A program made the position numbers and the translations under genes. Of a stretch of DNA of 64,000 bases, positions 1 through 9,040 are shown in pieces; positions within the stretch are counted from its first letter, which is position 1; every line of letters starts with the position of its first letter. The DNA lies in NCBI RefSeq assembly GCF_040529335.1, contig NZ_CP159534.1:868001-932000 (forward strand). Reading direction: 5' to 3'. The DNA is from Streptomyces sp. HUAS MG91. GTDB lineage: Bacteria; Actinomycetota; Actinomycetes; Streptomycetales; Streptomycetaceae. The notes beneath the pieces are model-generated. The model searched no databases. It worked only from the letters and a program-made list of their open reading frames with translations, and was not told the DNA's origin.

Positions 1-1
1 C

Positions 2-115
2 AAGGGCTTCGACATCGGCCGCGCGACCGCGCTGGGCGGGCTGTGGATGCTGCTCCTGCTCGTGCTCGTCGTCGTCTACCTCAGGATCACCGAGCGGAAG
101 GGCGACGCCCGATGA
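2..115 (+). CDS. Sugar ABC transporter permease, C-terminal fragment (cut by window edge)
   Basis: The open frame enters from the left edge and stops with TGA at 113-115. Its 37 visible residues hold one long hydrophobic helix (WMLLLLVLVVVYL) followed by a short basic tail (RITERKGDAR), which is how MalF/UgpA-type permeases end. The stop overlaps the ATG of the next permease in an ATGA tetranucleotide, so the two are translationally coupled. Position in front of a MalG-type permease and a binding protein is the main reason for calling it the partner permease; the fragment alone would not prove it. Confidence 0.7.
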   Translation, partial: KGFDIGRATALGGLWMLLLLVLVVVYLRITERKGDAR

Positions 116-1050
116 CCACCACGACCCCCATGACCTCCTCCCAGCTGACCGGCACCGACCAGCTGTCCGGCGCGGCGCGCACGCCCTCCGCCACCACGGG
201 GCAGACCTCGCGCCGCCGGATCCGCAAGGACGTGCTGCGCTCGCGGATCGCCGCCTGGACCGCGGTCGTCGTCATCGGCTGCTTCGGCCTGCTGCCGGTG
301 TACTGGCTGCTCGCCACCGCGCTCAGCACCCCCGAGTCGACGTTCCAGTTCCCGCCGAAGCTGATCCCGACCGATCTGACGCTGAGCAACTTCACCGCCC
401 TCGCCGAGAACGACCAGTTGATCAAGTACCTGGTCAACTCCATGATCGTCGCCACCATCACGGCCGTCCTGAGCGTGGTCGTCGCCACGTACATGGGCTA
501 CTCGTTCTCGAAGTTCCGCTACCGCGGCCGCCGCTCGCTGATGCACATGGTGCTGGCCTCGCAGATGTTCCCGCAGGCGCTCCTGCTGGTGACGCTGTAC
601 GCCGTCTTCTCCAGCTTCGGCCTGCTCAACACGTACACCGCGCTGGTGCTGTCGTTCACGACGTTCACGATGCCGCTGTGCGTGTGGATGCTGAAGGGCA
701 TCTTCGACACCATCCCGGACGCCCTGCTCGAAGCGGCCTCCATCGACGGCGCCTCGCGCTGGCGCACCCTGCACTCCATCGTGGCGCCGCTGGCCGCGCC
801 CGGCATGATCGCCGCGGGCCTGTTCGCCTTCGTCCGCGGCTGGAACGACTTCATCTTCGCGGTGACCCTCGCCGACAAGGAGAAGCAGACGCTGCCGCCC
901 GGCCTGGTCTCCACCTACATCGGCGAGTTCCAGACGGCGTGGCCCGAGCTGATGGCCGCCTCCCTGGTCGTGTCCGTCCCGGTGGTCGTCGCCTTCATGT
1001 TCCTCCAGCGCTACCTGGTCGGCGGCATGACCGCGGGCTCGGTCAAGTAA
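112..1050 (+). CDS. Carbohydrate ABC transporter permease (MalG/UgpE type)
   Basis: A 312-residue inner-membrane permease of a binding-protein-dependent sugar importer. A polar, Ser/Thr-rich N-terminal tail of about 45 residues leads into six predicted membrane segments. The cytoplasmic EAA loop that docks on the ATPase is visible near residues 205-232 (EAASIDGAS...APLAAPG). The C-terminus (FLQRYLVGGMTAGSVK) is typical of MalG-type subunits. I chose ATG 112, which overlaps the upstream permease stop as ATGA, rather than the in-frame GTG at 43, whose extra residues are Arg-rich and lie inside the previous gene. No ATPase gene is present; such Streptomyces importers often share the MsiK ATPase encoded elsewhere. 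Confidence 0.9.
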   Translation: MTTTTPMTSSQLTGTDQLSGAARTPSATTGQTSRRRIRKDVLRSRIAAWTAVVVIGCFGLLPVYWLLATALSTPESTFQFPPKLIPTDLTLSNFTALAENDQLIKYLVNSMIVATITAVLSVVVATYMGYSFSKFRYRGRRSLMHMVLASQMFPQALLLVTLYAVFSSFGLLNTYTALVLSFTTFTMPLCVWMLKGIFDTIPDALLEAASIDGASRWRTLHSIVAPLAAPGMIAAGLFAFVRGWNDFIFAVTLADKEKQTLPPGLVSTYIGEFQTAWPELMAASLVVSVPVVVAFMFLQRYLVGGMTAGSVK

Positions 1051-1147
1051 CCGCCCGCGGCCTCCCGAACCTCAGCTGAACCCGCGCGGGCCCTGCCCGC
1101 ACGCGCCCCCACACTTCCCTTCCGTTCCACTCCCCCATGGAGACACC

Positions 1148-2449
1148 ATGACCACCAATGGCATCAGCCGGCGCGGCGCCCTGCGCATGTTCGGCATCGG
1201 AGCGCTCGGTGTGGCCGGCGCGGGCGTGCTCGGCGCCTGCGCGCCGTCCGGCGCCAGCACCTCCACCAACGGCGGCGACACGAAGTCGAAGAACTTCGAC
1301 TTCACCTCCTGGTCGCTCAACGAGGAAGCCGCCAAGCCGTCGATCGAGAAGATCATCAAGGCGTGGGAGACGGAGCAGAAGTCGAAGATCCGCGCGGTCT
1401 CGTACCCGTACAACGAGTATCTGAGCCAGCTCACCCTGAAGCTCGGCGGCGGGGAGACCACCGGCGCGGTGCACCTGGACATCGCCTGGCTCGCCGCGGT
1501 GGCGCAGATGGGCAAGCTCGCGGACCTCGGCTCGGTCGCGGGCAAGGGCGGCTACACCGATGTGGCGCTGAACAGCGGCAAGTACGACGGCAAGCAGTAC
1601 GGCCTGCCGTGGAACACCGGCTCGATCGGTCTGATAGCCAACAGCAAGCTGCTGAAGAAGGCGGGCATCGACAAGCAGCCCACCACCGTCGAGGAGTTCG
1701 AGGACGCGCTGCGCGAGCTGAAGGGCCTGGGCGGCGGGGTCGTGCCCTACGCGGCGGCGACCAAGGTCGCGCAGCTCAAGGACATCTTCCCGTGGATGCA
1801 GACCTTCGGCTGCAAGCTCCTCGACGGGGAGAAGGTGACCATCGGTGACGACGCCTCGATCGACGCGGTGACCTGGTACAAGAAGCTGCACGACGCGAAG
1901 CTGATCGCCGCCGACGTGGACCGCTTCGACGCGCGCGCCCTGTTCAGCCAGGGCAAGGCGGCCTTCTACGACGACGCGATCATCGGCAAGGGGGTCACCT
2001 CCGCCCAGTCGAAGGACAAGACGCTCGCCGACGCGATGCAGCCGGTGCCGCGCCCGGTCCTGAAGGCCGGCGACACCCCGCAGGCGCTGCTGTGGGGCGG
2101 CGTGATCGCGATCGTCAAGGGCAAGGGCCAGGACGCGGCGACGGACTTCGCGCTGCACGCCACCACCGACCCCGAGACGATCGCCCAGTACTTCGTCGAG
2201 CGCGCCCTGCCGCCGTCGACCACGGCGGGCCTGGCCGACCCGAAGGTCGCCAAGGACACGTTCACCACCGAGTGGACCGAGAAGATCACCAAGACGGCGA
2301 CGGGCAGCCCGTTCTGGCAGTTCGCGCAGAACGCCCAGATCGAGGAGGCCGTGGCCAAGCAGGTCCAGGCCGTCCTCGTCGGCAAGTCGAAGCCGAAGGA
2401 CGCGATGAAGCAGGCCGGCGAGGAGGTCTCCGACCTCATCAAGCGCTGA
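1148..2449 (+). CDS. Extracellular solute-binding lipoprotein of a sugar ABC importer
   Basis: A 433-residue family 1 solute-binding protein that captures an oligosaccharide or sugar outside the cell and delivers it to the two upstream permeases. The N-terminus has a twin-arginine motif (SRRGALRMF), a hydrophobic stretch and a lipobox (LGAC) with Cys near residue 35, so it should be a Tat-exported lipoprotein. The body has the usual binding-protein features, for example YGLPWNTGSIGLIANSKLL near residue 155 and WGGVIAIVKGKG near 317. Gene order permease-permease-binding protein is the reverse of the common order. The stop codon is the first unit of a degenerate 16-bp tandem repeat and is followed by a strong hairpin. 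The substrate cannot be told from sequence; the BNR protein downstream suggests a polysaccharide fragment. Confidence 0.92.
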   Translation: MTTNGISRRGALRMFGIGALGVAGAGVLGACAPSGASTSTNGGDTKSKNFDFTSWSLNEEAAKPSIEKIIKAWETEQKSKIRAVSYPYNEYLSQLTLKLGGGETTGAVHLDIAWLAAVAQMGKLADLGSVAGKGGYTDVALNSGKYDGKQYGLPWNTGSIGLIANSKLLKKAGIDKQPTTVEEFEDALRELKGLGGGVVPYAAATKVAQLKDIFPWMQTFGCKLLDGEKVTIGDDASIDAVTWYKKLHDAKLIAADVDRFDARALFSQGKAAFYDDAIIGKGVTSAQSKDKTLADAMQPVPRPVLKAGDTPQALLWGGVIAIVKGKGQDAATDFALHATTDPETIAQYFVERALPPSTTAGLADPKVAKDTFTTEWTEKITKTATGSPFWQFAQNAQIEEAVAKQVQAVLVGKSKPKDAMKQAGEEVSDLIKR

Positions 2450-2497
2450 CCTCGTCAGGCGCTGCCCTCATCCGGCGCCGACCCCGTCACGCGCTGA
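2434..2497 (+). repeat. Four degenerate tandem copies of a 16-bp unit starting in the binding-protein stop region
   Basis: Four consecutive 16-bp units can be read: CCTCATCAAGCGCTGA, CCTCGTCAGGCGCTGC, CCTCATCCGGCGCCGA and CCCCGTCACGCGCTGA. The first encodes the last codons and stop of the binding protein. The unit is not a multiple of three, so the copies lie in different frames and are untranslated. This looks like duplication of the gene's 3' end by slippage, later degraded. Confidence 0.7.
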
Positions 2498-2510
2498 CCC
2501 GGCACGCGCC

Positions 2511-2548
2511 AGGGCCCGGTGAACGTCGCACGGCCGTCACCGGGCCCT
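2511..2548 (+). terminator. Stem-loop terminator after the sugar ABC operon
   Basis: A perfect 12-bp stem (AGGGCCCGGTGA pairing with TCACCGGGCCCT) encloses a 14-nt loop about 60 bp after the binding-protein stop. There is no U-tract, which is usual for Streptomyces terminators. Confidence 0.7.
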
Positions 2549-2639
2549 TCGCTGTCCGCAGGGCCTCGTACACCCCCTCCGACCAGGCCTCCGGGCCACT
2601 CCTGTTCGGCACCTCACCGCACCCGCGAAGGAGTTCACC

Positions 2640-3941
2640 ATGAGACGACCCACGGTCCGCACGTACGCGGCCGCCACGGCCGCCGTCGCCGCCCTGCTGA
2701 TGCCCGTATCGGCCGCGAGCGCCGACAGCGCGGCGACTACGACGGCGGCGACGGTCGAGAAGGTCCCGTACGCGATGGACTCGTCGAACCAGGCCGCCTG
2801 GTGGACCCCGGCCGCCACGTACAAGGGCCGCGGCCAGTACACGTACTTCGCGTTCAACGAGCCCGGCACGACCGCCGCGACGCACCGGCCCGCGATCGCC
2901 CGCCGCGATCCGGACGGGGTGTGGAGCAGGCTGCCGCTGCTGAACAGCGACGGGCAGCAGGCCGAGTTCGCCGACGACAACGGCCACAACCAGCCGTCCG
3001 TGGCGCGCGACGGCAGCGGACGGCTGCACGTCTTCACGTCCATGCACTGCGACACCTGGCGCTACTACCGCACCACGGCGCCCGGCACGGACGTCACCGC
3101 CCACGCGAGCGAGCTGCCCGACCAGGGCCAGGGCATCACCTACCCGGTGCTGACCACGGCACCCAACGGCGACCTCTATCTGGCGGCCCGCGTCGGCTGC
3201 GGCAGCTCCCAGCGCGACGGCAAGCTCTACCGGTGGAACAACGCCGCGAGCACCTGGAGCGTGGTGGCCACCTTCGGCGCGGCGCTCAACCGGTCCGTCT
3301 ACCCCGACGACCTCACCGTGGACGCCTCCGGACGCGTGCACCTGCTGTACGAGTGGGCCAAGGCGCCGGCGTCGGCCTGGCGCCACCAGCTCTCCTACCT
3401 GCGCTACGACCCGACGACCGGCCAGTTCGCCGACCACGACGGCGCCGCGGTCACCCTCCCCACCACGCCCGACACCTCGGACGTCATCCAGGGGCTGACC
3501 ACGGGCGAGGAGTGGAGCATCGACAACGCCGGGTACACCGGCGCGAGCGTGCAGAGCGCGAAGCTGACCCTCGACGGTGACACCCCCAAGGTGGCGTACC
3601 GCTACCGGTCGGCCGACAGCGGCGGCAACTTCAACGTGTTCTACGCCTACCCGAGCGGCACCGGCTGGCTCCGCAAGACGGTGTACGCGGGCGGGCAGAC
3701 CACCGCCGCGGTCGGCATCACCTGGGACGAGACGGACGGCAAGCGGATCTACTACGTGAAGTCGTCCGGCACCGACCGGGTGTTCGCCGCGACGCAGGCG
3801 GCGGACGCCTCCTGGACGGCGGAGTCCGTCGCGCCCGGGGTGAGCGCGGACCGGCTGGCGGTGCGGCGCGACTCGGACGGGAACGACGTGCTGTACCTTC
3901 CGGACACAGCACACAATTCCCTCTACTACGGGGTGCGTTAG
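2640..3941 (+). CDS. Secreted BNR-repeat beta-propeller protein (BNR_4-like, possible polysaccharide lyase)
   Basis: A 433-residue exported protein. A Sec-type signal peptide (MRRPTVRTYAAATAAV...SAASA) covers about 28 residues. The mature part is rich in short beta-blade motifs such as HNQPSVARDGSGRLHVF near residue 120, and TAPNGDLYLAARVGC and DDLTVDASGRVHLLYEW further on. This pattern fits the BNR_4 family, which includes seven-bladed propellers acting on polysaccharides, for example some ulvan lyases; that activity is inferred, not shown. ATG 2640 has a GAAGGAG ribosome site 7 nt upstream. Its place next to a sugar importer suggests that it releases or handles the imported sugar. Alternative: a non-catalytic sugar-binding propeller. 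Confidence 0.75.
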   Translation: MRRPTVRTYAAATAAVAALLMPVSAASADSAATTTAATVEKVPYAMDSSNQAAWWTPAATYKGRGQYTYFAFNEPGTTAATHRPAIARRDPDGVWSRLPLLNSDGQQAEFADDNGHNQPSVARDGSGRLHVFTSMHCDTWRYYRTTAPGTDVTAHASELPDQGQGITYPVLTTAPNGDLYLAARVGCGSSQRDGKLYRWNNAASTWSVVATFGAALNRSVYPDDLTVDASGRVHLLYEWAKAPASAWRHQLSYLRYDPTTGQFADHDGAAVTLPTTPDTSDVIQGLTTGEEWSIDNAGYTGASVQSAKLTLDGDTPKVAYRYRSADSGGNFNVFYAYPSGTGWLRKTVYAGGQTTAAVGITWDETDGKRIYYVKSSGTDRVFAATQAADASWTAESVAPGVSADRLAVRRDSDGNDVLYLPDTAHNSLYYGVR

Positions 3942-3960
3942 CCGCCCCCGTCCTCCGCGG

Positions 3961-4001
3961 GCCCGGCGGGGCGGCGACCGACGAGTCCCGCCCCGCCGGG
4001 C
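3961..4001 (+). terminator. Perfect 14-bp stem-loop terminator
   Basis: GCCCGGCGGGGCGG pairs perfectly with CCGCCCCGCCGGGC across a 13-nt loop, 20 bp after the BNR-protein stop. It is the strongest hairpin in this part of the window and should end the transcript. Confidence 0.8.
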
Positions 4002-4135
4002 CGTCTTCGTCTGCGGGAACCCGACGGCCGACTCGCTGCGACACCTGGCCTCCCTCGCCGAGGGCTGAGGCGCACCGGCTCGACCGGGGCTCGCCTTCTG
4101 TGATGGCATGAGCGTCCACGTCCGAGGAGGCGGCG

Positions 4136-4981
4136 GTGCTCGGCAGGAACACGCGGTGGGTCGCAGGCGCCCTGGCCCTGGTCTGTCTGTTGCTGATCGG
4201 TCCCGGCGCGCCGCGCGACGACCTCCCCGTCGCGGCGCCGCTGCCCGCGGGCGCGGCCACGGAGATCGTGCCGAACCGGGTCATGACCTGGAACATCTGC
4301 AACCCCTGCCGCGGCGCGGGGCGGAACCTCGGCCGCGCCGCCGACATCGCCACGTACGCGCCGCAGGTCGTCGGCCTGCAAGAGGCGTGCGTCCGGGACG
4401 TCGAGCAGATCAAGAACGACCTGGAGCACGTCTACGGGCTCGTCTACCACGTCACGTACGGCTCGGTGCTGCGGAACTGGAGCCGCTGCGGCGGGCTGCC
4501 CTGGCGCGCCGGCGGCTACGGGCAGGCGATCCTGTCCGCGGCGCCGGCGACGGACGGCGTGACCGTGGAGTATCCGGACGGCGGCTCCGAGGATCGCGGT
4601 TTCCTGGCGGTCACCACCGAGGTGGCAGGCCGCCCGGTCCGTGTCTTCAACACTCATCTCGCCGAACGGCGTCAGGAGGCGGTGCGCGCGCGTCAGGTGC
4701 CCGTGCTCGCCAAGGAGGTCGCCCGCCACGACCGGGCGATCGTGCTCGGCGACTTCAACGCCGTGCCGGACTCGCCCGAGCTCCGCCCGATGTGGCCGCT
4801 GGCGACGGACGCGGATCCCCGGTGCGGCCCCTCGGCGGGCGGTGTCTGCGAGCCGACGACCGACTGGCAGAGCAGGTTCGACTACGTGTTTCTGCGCGGC
4901 ATCGAGCCCCGGGCGCACCGGGTACGGCCGAGCGAGCACTCGGACCACCACATGTACTACGCGGATCTGGCCCCGCTCTGA
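4136..4981 (+). CDS. Secreted endonuclease/exonuclease/phosphatase family protein
   Basis: A 281-residue protein of the EEP (DNase I-like) fold. The family motifs appear in order: MTWNICNPC near residue 50, VVGLQEAC near 80 (metal-binding Glu), FNTHL near 170, GDFNAVPDSP near 205 and SEHSDHHMYY near 270 (catalytic Asp-His). The first 25 residues form a signal sequence or membrane anchor (ALALVCLLLIG). The metal site is complete, so it should be an active hydrolase of phosphodiesters in nucleic acids, lipids or nucleotides; the sequence does not say which. GTG 4136 has a GAGGAGG site about 6 nt upstream. It lies alone between a terminator and the MFS gene. Confidence 0.85.
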   Translation: MLGRNTRWVAGALALVCLLLIGPGAPRDDLPVAAPLPAGAATEIVPNRVMTWNICNPCRGAGRNLGRAADIATYAPQVVGLQEACVRDVEQIKNDLEHVYGLVYHVTYGSVLRNWSRCGGLPWRAGGYGQAILSAAPATDGVTVEYPDGGSEDRGFLAVTTEVAGRPVRVFNTHLAERRQEAVRARQVPVLAKEVARHDRAIVLGDFNAVPDSPELRPMWPLATDADPRCGPSAGGVCEPTTDWQSRFDYVFLRGIEPRAHRVRPSEHSDHHMYYADLAPL

Positions 4982-5077
4982 TCGCACGTGTGACCGCCAT
5001 ACGGACAGGCGGACGGCAGCATTCCGTTTGGTGCATACGATTCCACGAACCGTTCCGCACCACCCCGGAAGGCGCTC

Positions 5078-6550
5078 GTGAGCTCCACCCCTCCCCCACA
5101 CGCCCCGTCCGTCGCAGCACCCACAGGCCCCTCCTCGGTGGCGATCCGCTCCGCCGCCGACGTCTCCGACCTGGTCAACTCGGGTACGGCCCGTGGCCGG
5201 CACGCCAAGATGATCGTGGTCATCGCGCTCGGCGGCATCTTCCTCGACGCGTACGACCTGAGTTCGCTCGCGTACGGTTTGCCCGACATCACCCGGCAGT
5301 TCGGGCTCAGCTCGGCGATGGCCGGTACGGTCACCGCCTCGATCAGTGTCGGTTCGCTGCTCGGCGCGCTGCTCGGCGGCTGGCTGGTCGACCGAATAGG
5401 CCGCTACCGCGTCTTCATGGCCAACATGGTCTTCTTCGTCGTCACCGCGCTGGTGTGCGCGGTCGCGCAGGACGTGTGGACGCTGATCGCGGCGCGGTTC
5501 GTCATGGGCATCGGCGTCGGCATGGACATCCCGGTCGCGATCGCCTTCCTCGCCGAGTTCTCCCGGCTGCGCGGCAAGGGCAGCAAGGGCTCGCGCACGG
5601 CGGCCTGGTCGCCCGCCTGGTACACCGCGACCAGCGGCTGCTACCTGGTGATCATGTTCCTGTACTTCGTGCTGCCGCAGGCCCATCTGGGCTGGCTGTG
5701 GCGGTTCACCGTCGGTTTCGGCGCGGTACCCGCGCTGATCGTGATGCTGCTGCGCCGCCGCTACATGAACGAGTCGCCGACCTGGGCCGCCGAGCAGGGC
5801 GACCTGGAGTCGGCCGCGCGCATCCTGCGGGAGTCGTACGGGGTGGACGCACGCGTCGCCGACGACGTCCCGGCGCGGGCGCCCCGCCCGCCGCGGCCCG
5901 GGCTCGCCGCGTACGCGCGCCTGTTCACGGGCCCGTACCGCGCCCGCACCGTCCAGTCGGTGGCGGTCGGGCTCGCGGAGACCTTCGGCTACAACGCGGT
6001 CGCCTTCGGCCTGCCGATCATCATCGCCACGCTGATGACGCAGGGGCCGCTGACCACGATCGCCTCCTCGTTCACCCTGAACCTGGTCTTCGCCCTGACC
6101 GGCGGTCTGCTCGGCATCCGCTGGGCGTCGACGCGCGGCGCGTGGCCGATGATGACGCTGGGCTTCGCGATCCAGTTCGTCGCCATCACCGTGCTCGCCG
6201 TGATAGGGCAGCCGTCCGGCACGGCCGTCGTCACGGCGGGCATCCTCATGCTCGGGACCTTCATGTTCGCCCAGGGCTTCGGGCCCGGCGCGCACATCAT
6301 GAGTTACGCCTCGCTGGGTTTCCCGACCTCGATGCGCGGCGTCAGCATCGGCTTCAACCAGGCGGTGCTGCGGCTCGGTTCGACGCTGACGCTGTTCTTC
6401 TTCCCGATCCTCAGCACCGGGCTCGGGACGCACGTGTACTGGGTGATCCTCGGTGCGCCCGTCCTCGGTCTGGTGGCGCTGCTGGTCAAGCGGTGGGAGC
6501 CGGTGGGCTTCGACGCGGACGCCGAGGAGCGGGCGCTGGCCCGCGGCTGA
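5078..6550 (+). CDS. MFS transporter (sugar/aromatic-acid porter type)
   Basis: A 490-residue, 12-helix major facilitator transporter. A 45-residue hydrophilic N-terminus precedes helix 1 (IALGGIFLDAYDLSSLAYGL). Motif A is visible between helices 2 and 3 (GGWLVDRIGRYRVF), and helix 4 has the R-x-x-x-G-x-G-x-G pattern (ARFVMGIGVGMDIPVAIAFLAEF) seen in sugar-porter and acid:H+ symporter groups. GTG 5078 follows a GGAAGG site. The gene ends 18 bp from the convergent molybdenum oxidoreductase gene. No neighbouring gene fixes the substrate. Confidence 0.88.
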   Translation: MSSTPPPHAPSVAAPTGPSSVAIRSAADVSDLVNSGTARGRHAKMIVVIALGGIFLDAYDLSSLAYGLPDITRQFGLSSAMAGTVTASISVGSLLGALLGGWLVDRIGRYRVFMANMVFFVVTALVCAVAQDVWTLIAARFVMGIGVGMDIPVAIAFLAEFSRLRGKGSKGSRTAAWSPAWYTATSGCYLVIMFLYFVLPQAHLGWLWRFTVGFGAVPALIVMLLRRRYMNESPTWAAEQGDLESAARILRESYGVDARVADDVPARAPRPPRPGLAAYARLFTGPYRARTVQSVAVGLAETFGYNAVAFGLPIIIATLMTQGPLTTIASSFTLNLVFALTGGLLGIRWASTRGAWPMMTLGFAIQFVAITVLAVIGQPSGTAVVTAGILMLGTFMFAQGFGPGAHIMSYASLGFPTSMRGVSIGFNQAVLRLGSTLTLFFFPILSTGLGTHVYWVILGAPVLGLVALLVKRWEPVGFDADAEERALARG

Positions 6551-6568
6551 CCCTCGCCCCCGGCGGGT

Positions 6569-8848
6569 TCAGCGCCGCTCCAGGCGGACGACCACGGCCT
6601 TCGAGGTCGGGGTGTTGCTGCGCTCGGCGACGCTGTCCAGCGGCACCAGCACATTGGTCTCCGGGTAGTACGCGGCGGCGGAGCCCCGGGGCGTCGGATA
6701 GGCGACGGTCCGGAAGCCGGGTGCCCGCCGCTCGACGCCGTCCTCCCACACGCTCACGAGGTCGACGAGCTCGCCCTCCGCGAAGCCCAGTTCGGCCAGG
6801 TCGTCGGCGTGGGCCAGGACGACGCGGCGGGCACCCTTGATGCCCCGGTAGCGGTCGTCCATCGCGTACGGGATCGTGTTCCACTGGTCGTGCGAGCGCA
6901 GCGTCTGGAGGATGAGGTGCCCGGGCGGCGCCGTGAGCCCGGTGAAGGTGTTCGCGGTGAAGACGGCGCTGCCGCAGGCGGTCGGGAAGCGCAGTTCGTT
7001 GACCGGGTTGGGGAGGGTGAAGCCGCCGGGCTCGCGCACCCGGCGGTTGAAGTCCTCGAAGCCCGGGACGACGTGCGCGATGTGCTCGCGCACGAGGTCG
7101 TAGTCGTCCTCGAACGTCCGCCAGGCGATGCCGTGCCGGTCGCCGAGGACCGCGTGGGCCAGCCGGCTGATGATCGCGACTTCGCTGAGCAGCGCGGGCG
7201 AGGCGGGCGCCAGCCGGCCGCGGGTGGTGTGGACGTCGCTCATGGAGTCCTCCACCGTCATGAACTGCTCACCGGTGGCCTGCACGTCCCGGTCGCTGCG
7301 GCCCAGGGTGGGCAGGATCAGCGCGGTCCGGCCGCAGACGGTGTGCGAGCGGTTGAGCTTGGTGGAGATGTGGGCCGTGATCCGGCAGTTGCGCAGGGCG
7401 CGTTCGGTCACGTCGCTGTCGGGCGTGGCCCGGACGAAGTTGCCCGCCACGCCGAGGAAGAACCGGGCCCGGCCGTCGCGCATCGCCCGGATCGCGTCGA
7501 CGGAGTCCAGGCCGTGGCGGGTCGGCGGCGCGAATCCGAACTCCTTCTCCAGGGCGTCGAGGAACGTCTGCGGCATCCGTTCCCAGATGCCCATGGTCCG
7601 GTCGCCCTGGACGTTGCTGTGGCCGCGCACCGGGCAGACGCCGGCGCCGGGCCGGCCGATGTTGCCGCGCAGCAGCAGGAAGTTGACGACCTCCCTGATG
7701 GTGGGGACGCCGTGCTTGTGCTGGGTGAGGCCCATGGCCCAGCAGACGATGACGCTGCGGGCCTTCAGCACCCGCTCGTGGACCTCCTCGATCTCCTCGC
7801 GGCGCAGTCCGGTGGCGGCGAGCACGTCGTCCCAGTCGAGGGCGCGGACGTTGTCGCTGAAGAGGCCGAAGCCGGTCGTGTGGCGGGCGATGAAGTCCTG
7901 GTCGAGGACGGTGCCGGGGGCCTTGTCCTCGGCCTGGAGGAGCAGCAGGTTCAGGGCCTGGAACAGGGCGAGGTCGCCGCCGGGGCGGATCTGGAGGAAC
8001 TGGTCGGCGATCTGGGTGCCCCGGCCGATGACGCCGCGCGCCTTCTGCGGGTGCTTGAAGCGCAGGAGTCCGGCCTCGGGCAGCGGGTTGACCGCGACGA
8101 TCCGTCCGCCGCGCCGTTTGGTCTCCTCAAGGGCCGACAGCATGCGGGGGTGGTTCGTGCCCGGGTTCTGGCCGACGACGAACACCAGGTCGCTGCTGTG
8201 CAGGTCCTCCAGGCCGACGCTGCCCTTGCCGATGCCGAGCGTCTCGTTGAGCGCGGAGCCGCTGGACTCGTGGCACATGTTGGAGCAGTCGGGGAGGTTG
8301 TTCGTGCCGAAGGCGCGGGCGAACAGCTGGAGCAGGAAGGCGGGTTCGTTGGCGAGGCGGCCGGAGGTGTAGAACAGCGCCTCGTCGGGGTCGTCGAGGC
8401 CGGTCAGTTCGTCGGCCAGCAGCTTCAGGGCCTCGTCCCAGCCGATGGGCTCGTAGTGGTCGCTGTCCGGCCGCTTCACCATGGGTTCGGTGAGCCGGCC
8501 CTGCTGGTTGAGCCAGTAGTCGGACCGTCCCGCCAGTTCGCTGACGGGGTGCTCGGCGAAGAACTCCCTGGTGACGCGGCGCGTGGTGGCCTCGTCGCTG
8601 ATGTGCTTGGCGCCGTTCTCGCAGTACTCGTTGCGGTGCCGCTTGCCCGGTGCCTCCTCGGGCCAGGCGCAGCCGGGGCAGTCGATGCCGCCGGCCTGGT
8701 TGATGTTCAGCAGGGTGAGGGCCGTGCGGCGGGGCGAGGTCTGGCCGAGGGCGTACTTCAGGGCGTGGGCGACGGCCGGCGCTCCCGTGGCCCACGTCCT
8801 GGGCTTGTGCAGGGTCAGTTCCTCCGCGGGCTCGCCCGTGTCACGCAT
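6569..8848 (-). CDS. FdhF/YdeP family molybdopterin oxidoreductase
   Basis: About 759 residues of a molybdenum-bisPGD oxidoreductase of the formate-dehydrogenase-alpha-like YdeP group. A Cys pair sits in GGIDCPGCAWPEE (near residues 57 and 60), molybdopterin-binding motifs include GQNPGTNHPRML and CWAMGLTQHKHGVPTIREVVNFLLL, and the C-terminal molybdopterin-dinucleotide domain contains LQTLRSHDQWNTIPY. SNMCHESSG lies where the metal-ligand residue of formate dehydrogenases falls. I preferred ATG 8848 because GAGGTG lies 6 nt upstream; an in-frame ATG at 8911 has no ribosome site. The physiological substrate of this group is not settled. It is divergent from a LysR gene that probably controls it. 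Confidence 0.88.
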   Translation of the reverse strand: MRDTGEPAEELTLHKPRTWATGAPAVAHALKYALGQTSPRRTALTLLNINQAGGIDCPGCAWPEEAPGKRHRNEYCENGAKHISDEATTRRVTREFFAEHPVSELAGRSDYWLNQQGRLTEPMVKRPDSDHYEPIGWDEALKLLADELTGLDDPDEALFYTSGRLANEPAFLLQLFARAFGTNNLPDCSNMCHESSGSALNETLGIGKGSVGLEDLHSSDLVFVVGQNPGTNHPRMLSALEETKRRGGRIVAVNPLPEAGLLRFKHPQKARGVIGRGTQIADQFLQIRPGGDLALFQALNLLLLQAEDKAPGTVLDQDFIARHTTGFGLFSDNVRALDWDDVLAATGLRREEIEEVHERVLKARSVIVCWAMGLTQHKHGVPTIREVVNFLLLRGNIGRPGAGVCPVRGHSNVQGDRTMGIWERMPQTFLDALEKEFGFAPPTRHGLDSVDAIRAMRDGRARFFLGVAGNFVRATPDSDVTERALRNCRITAHISTKLNRSHTVCGRTALILPTLGRSDRDVQATGEQFMTVEDSMSDVHTTRGRLAPASPALLSEVAIISRLAHAVLGDRHGIAWRTFEDDYDLVREHIAHVVPGFEDFNRRVREPGGFTLPNPVNELRFPTACGSAVFTANTFTGLTAPPGHLILQTLRSHDQWNTIPYAMDDRYRGIKGARRVVLAHADDLAELGFAEGELVDLVSVWEDGVERRAPGFRTVAYPTPRGSAAAYYPETNVLVPLDSVAERSNTPTSKAVVVRLERR

Positions 8849-9040
8849 GCCCATCACCTCGGCGTCTCGTCCGTGGGCCGGGGAGTTCCGGCGGCCCGCG
8901 GACAGCAGCATTCGCCCGGGCCGCCCGCACGGTCAAAGCGGAAGATCCGATGGTCGATAGGCGGTTACGATCACGCACAGCCCGCCGTACCTCGCTCGAT
9001 GTACGTCCCCTCCGAACCGAACAGGCGGTGGCCCCGGCCC

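Noticed and set aside
43..111. Upstream GTG start for the first complete permease
   Set aside because: It would add an Arg-rich segment inside the previous gene; ATG 112 overlaps the preceding stop as ATGA, the usual coupling.
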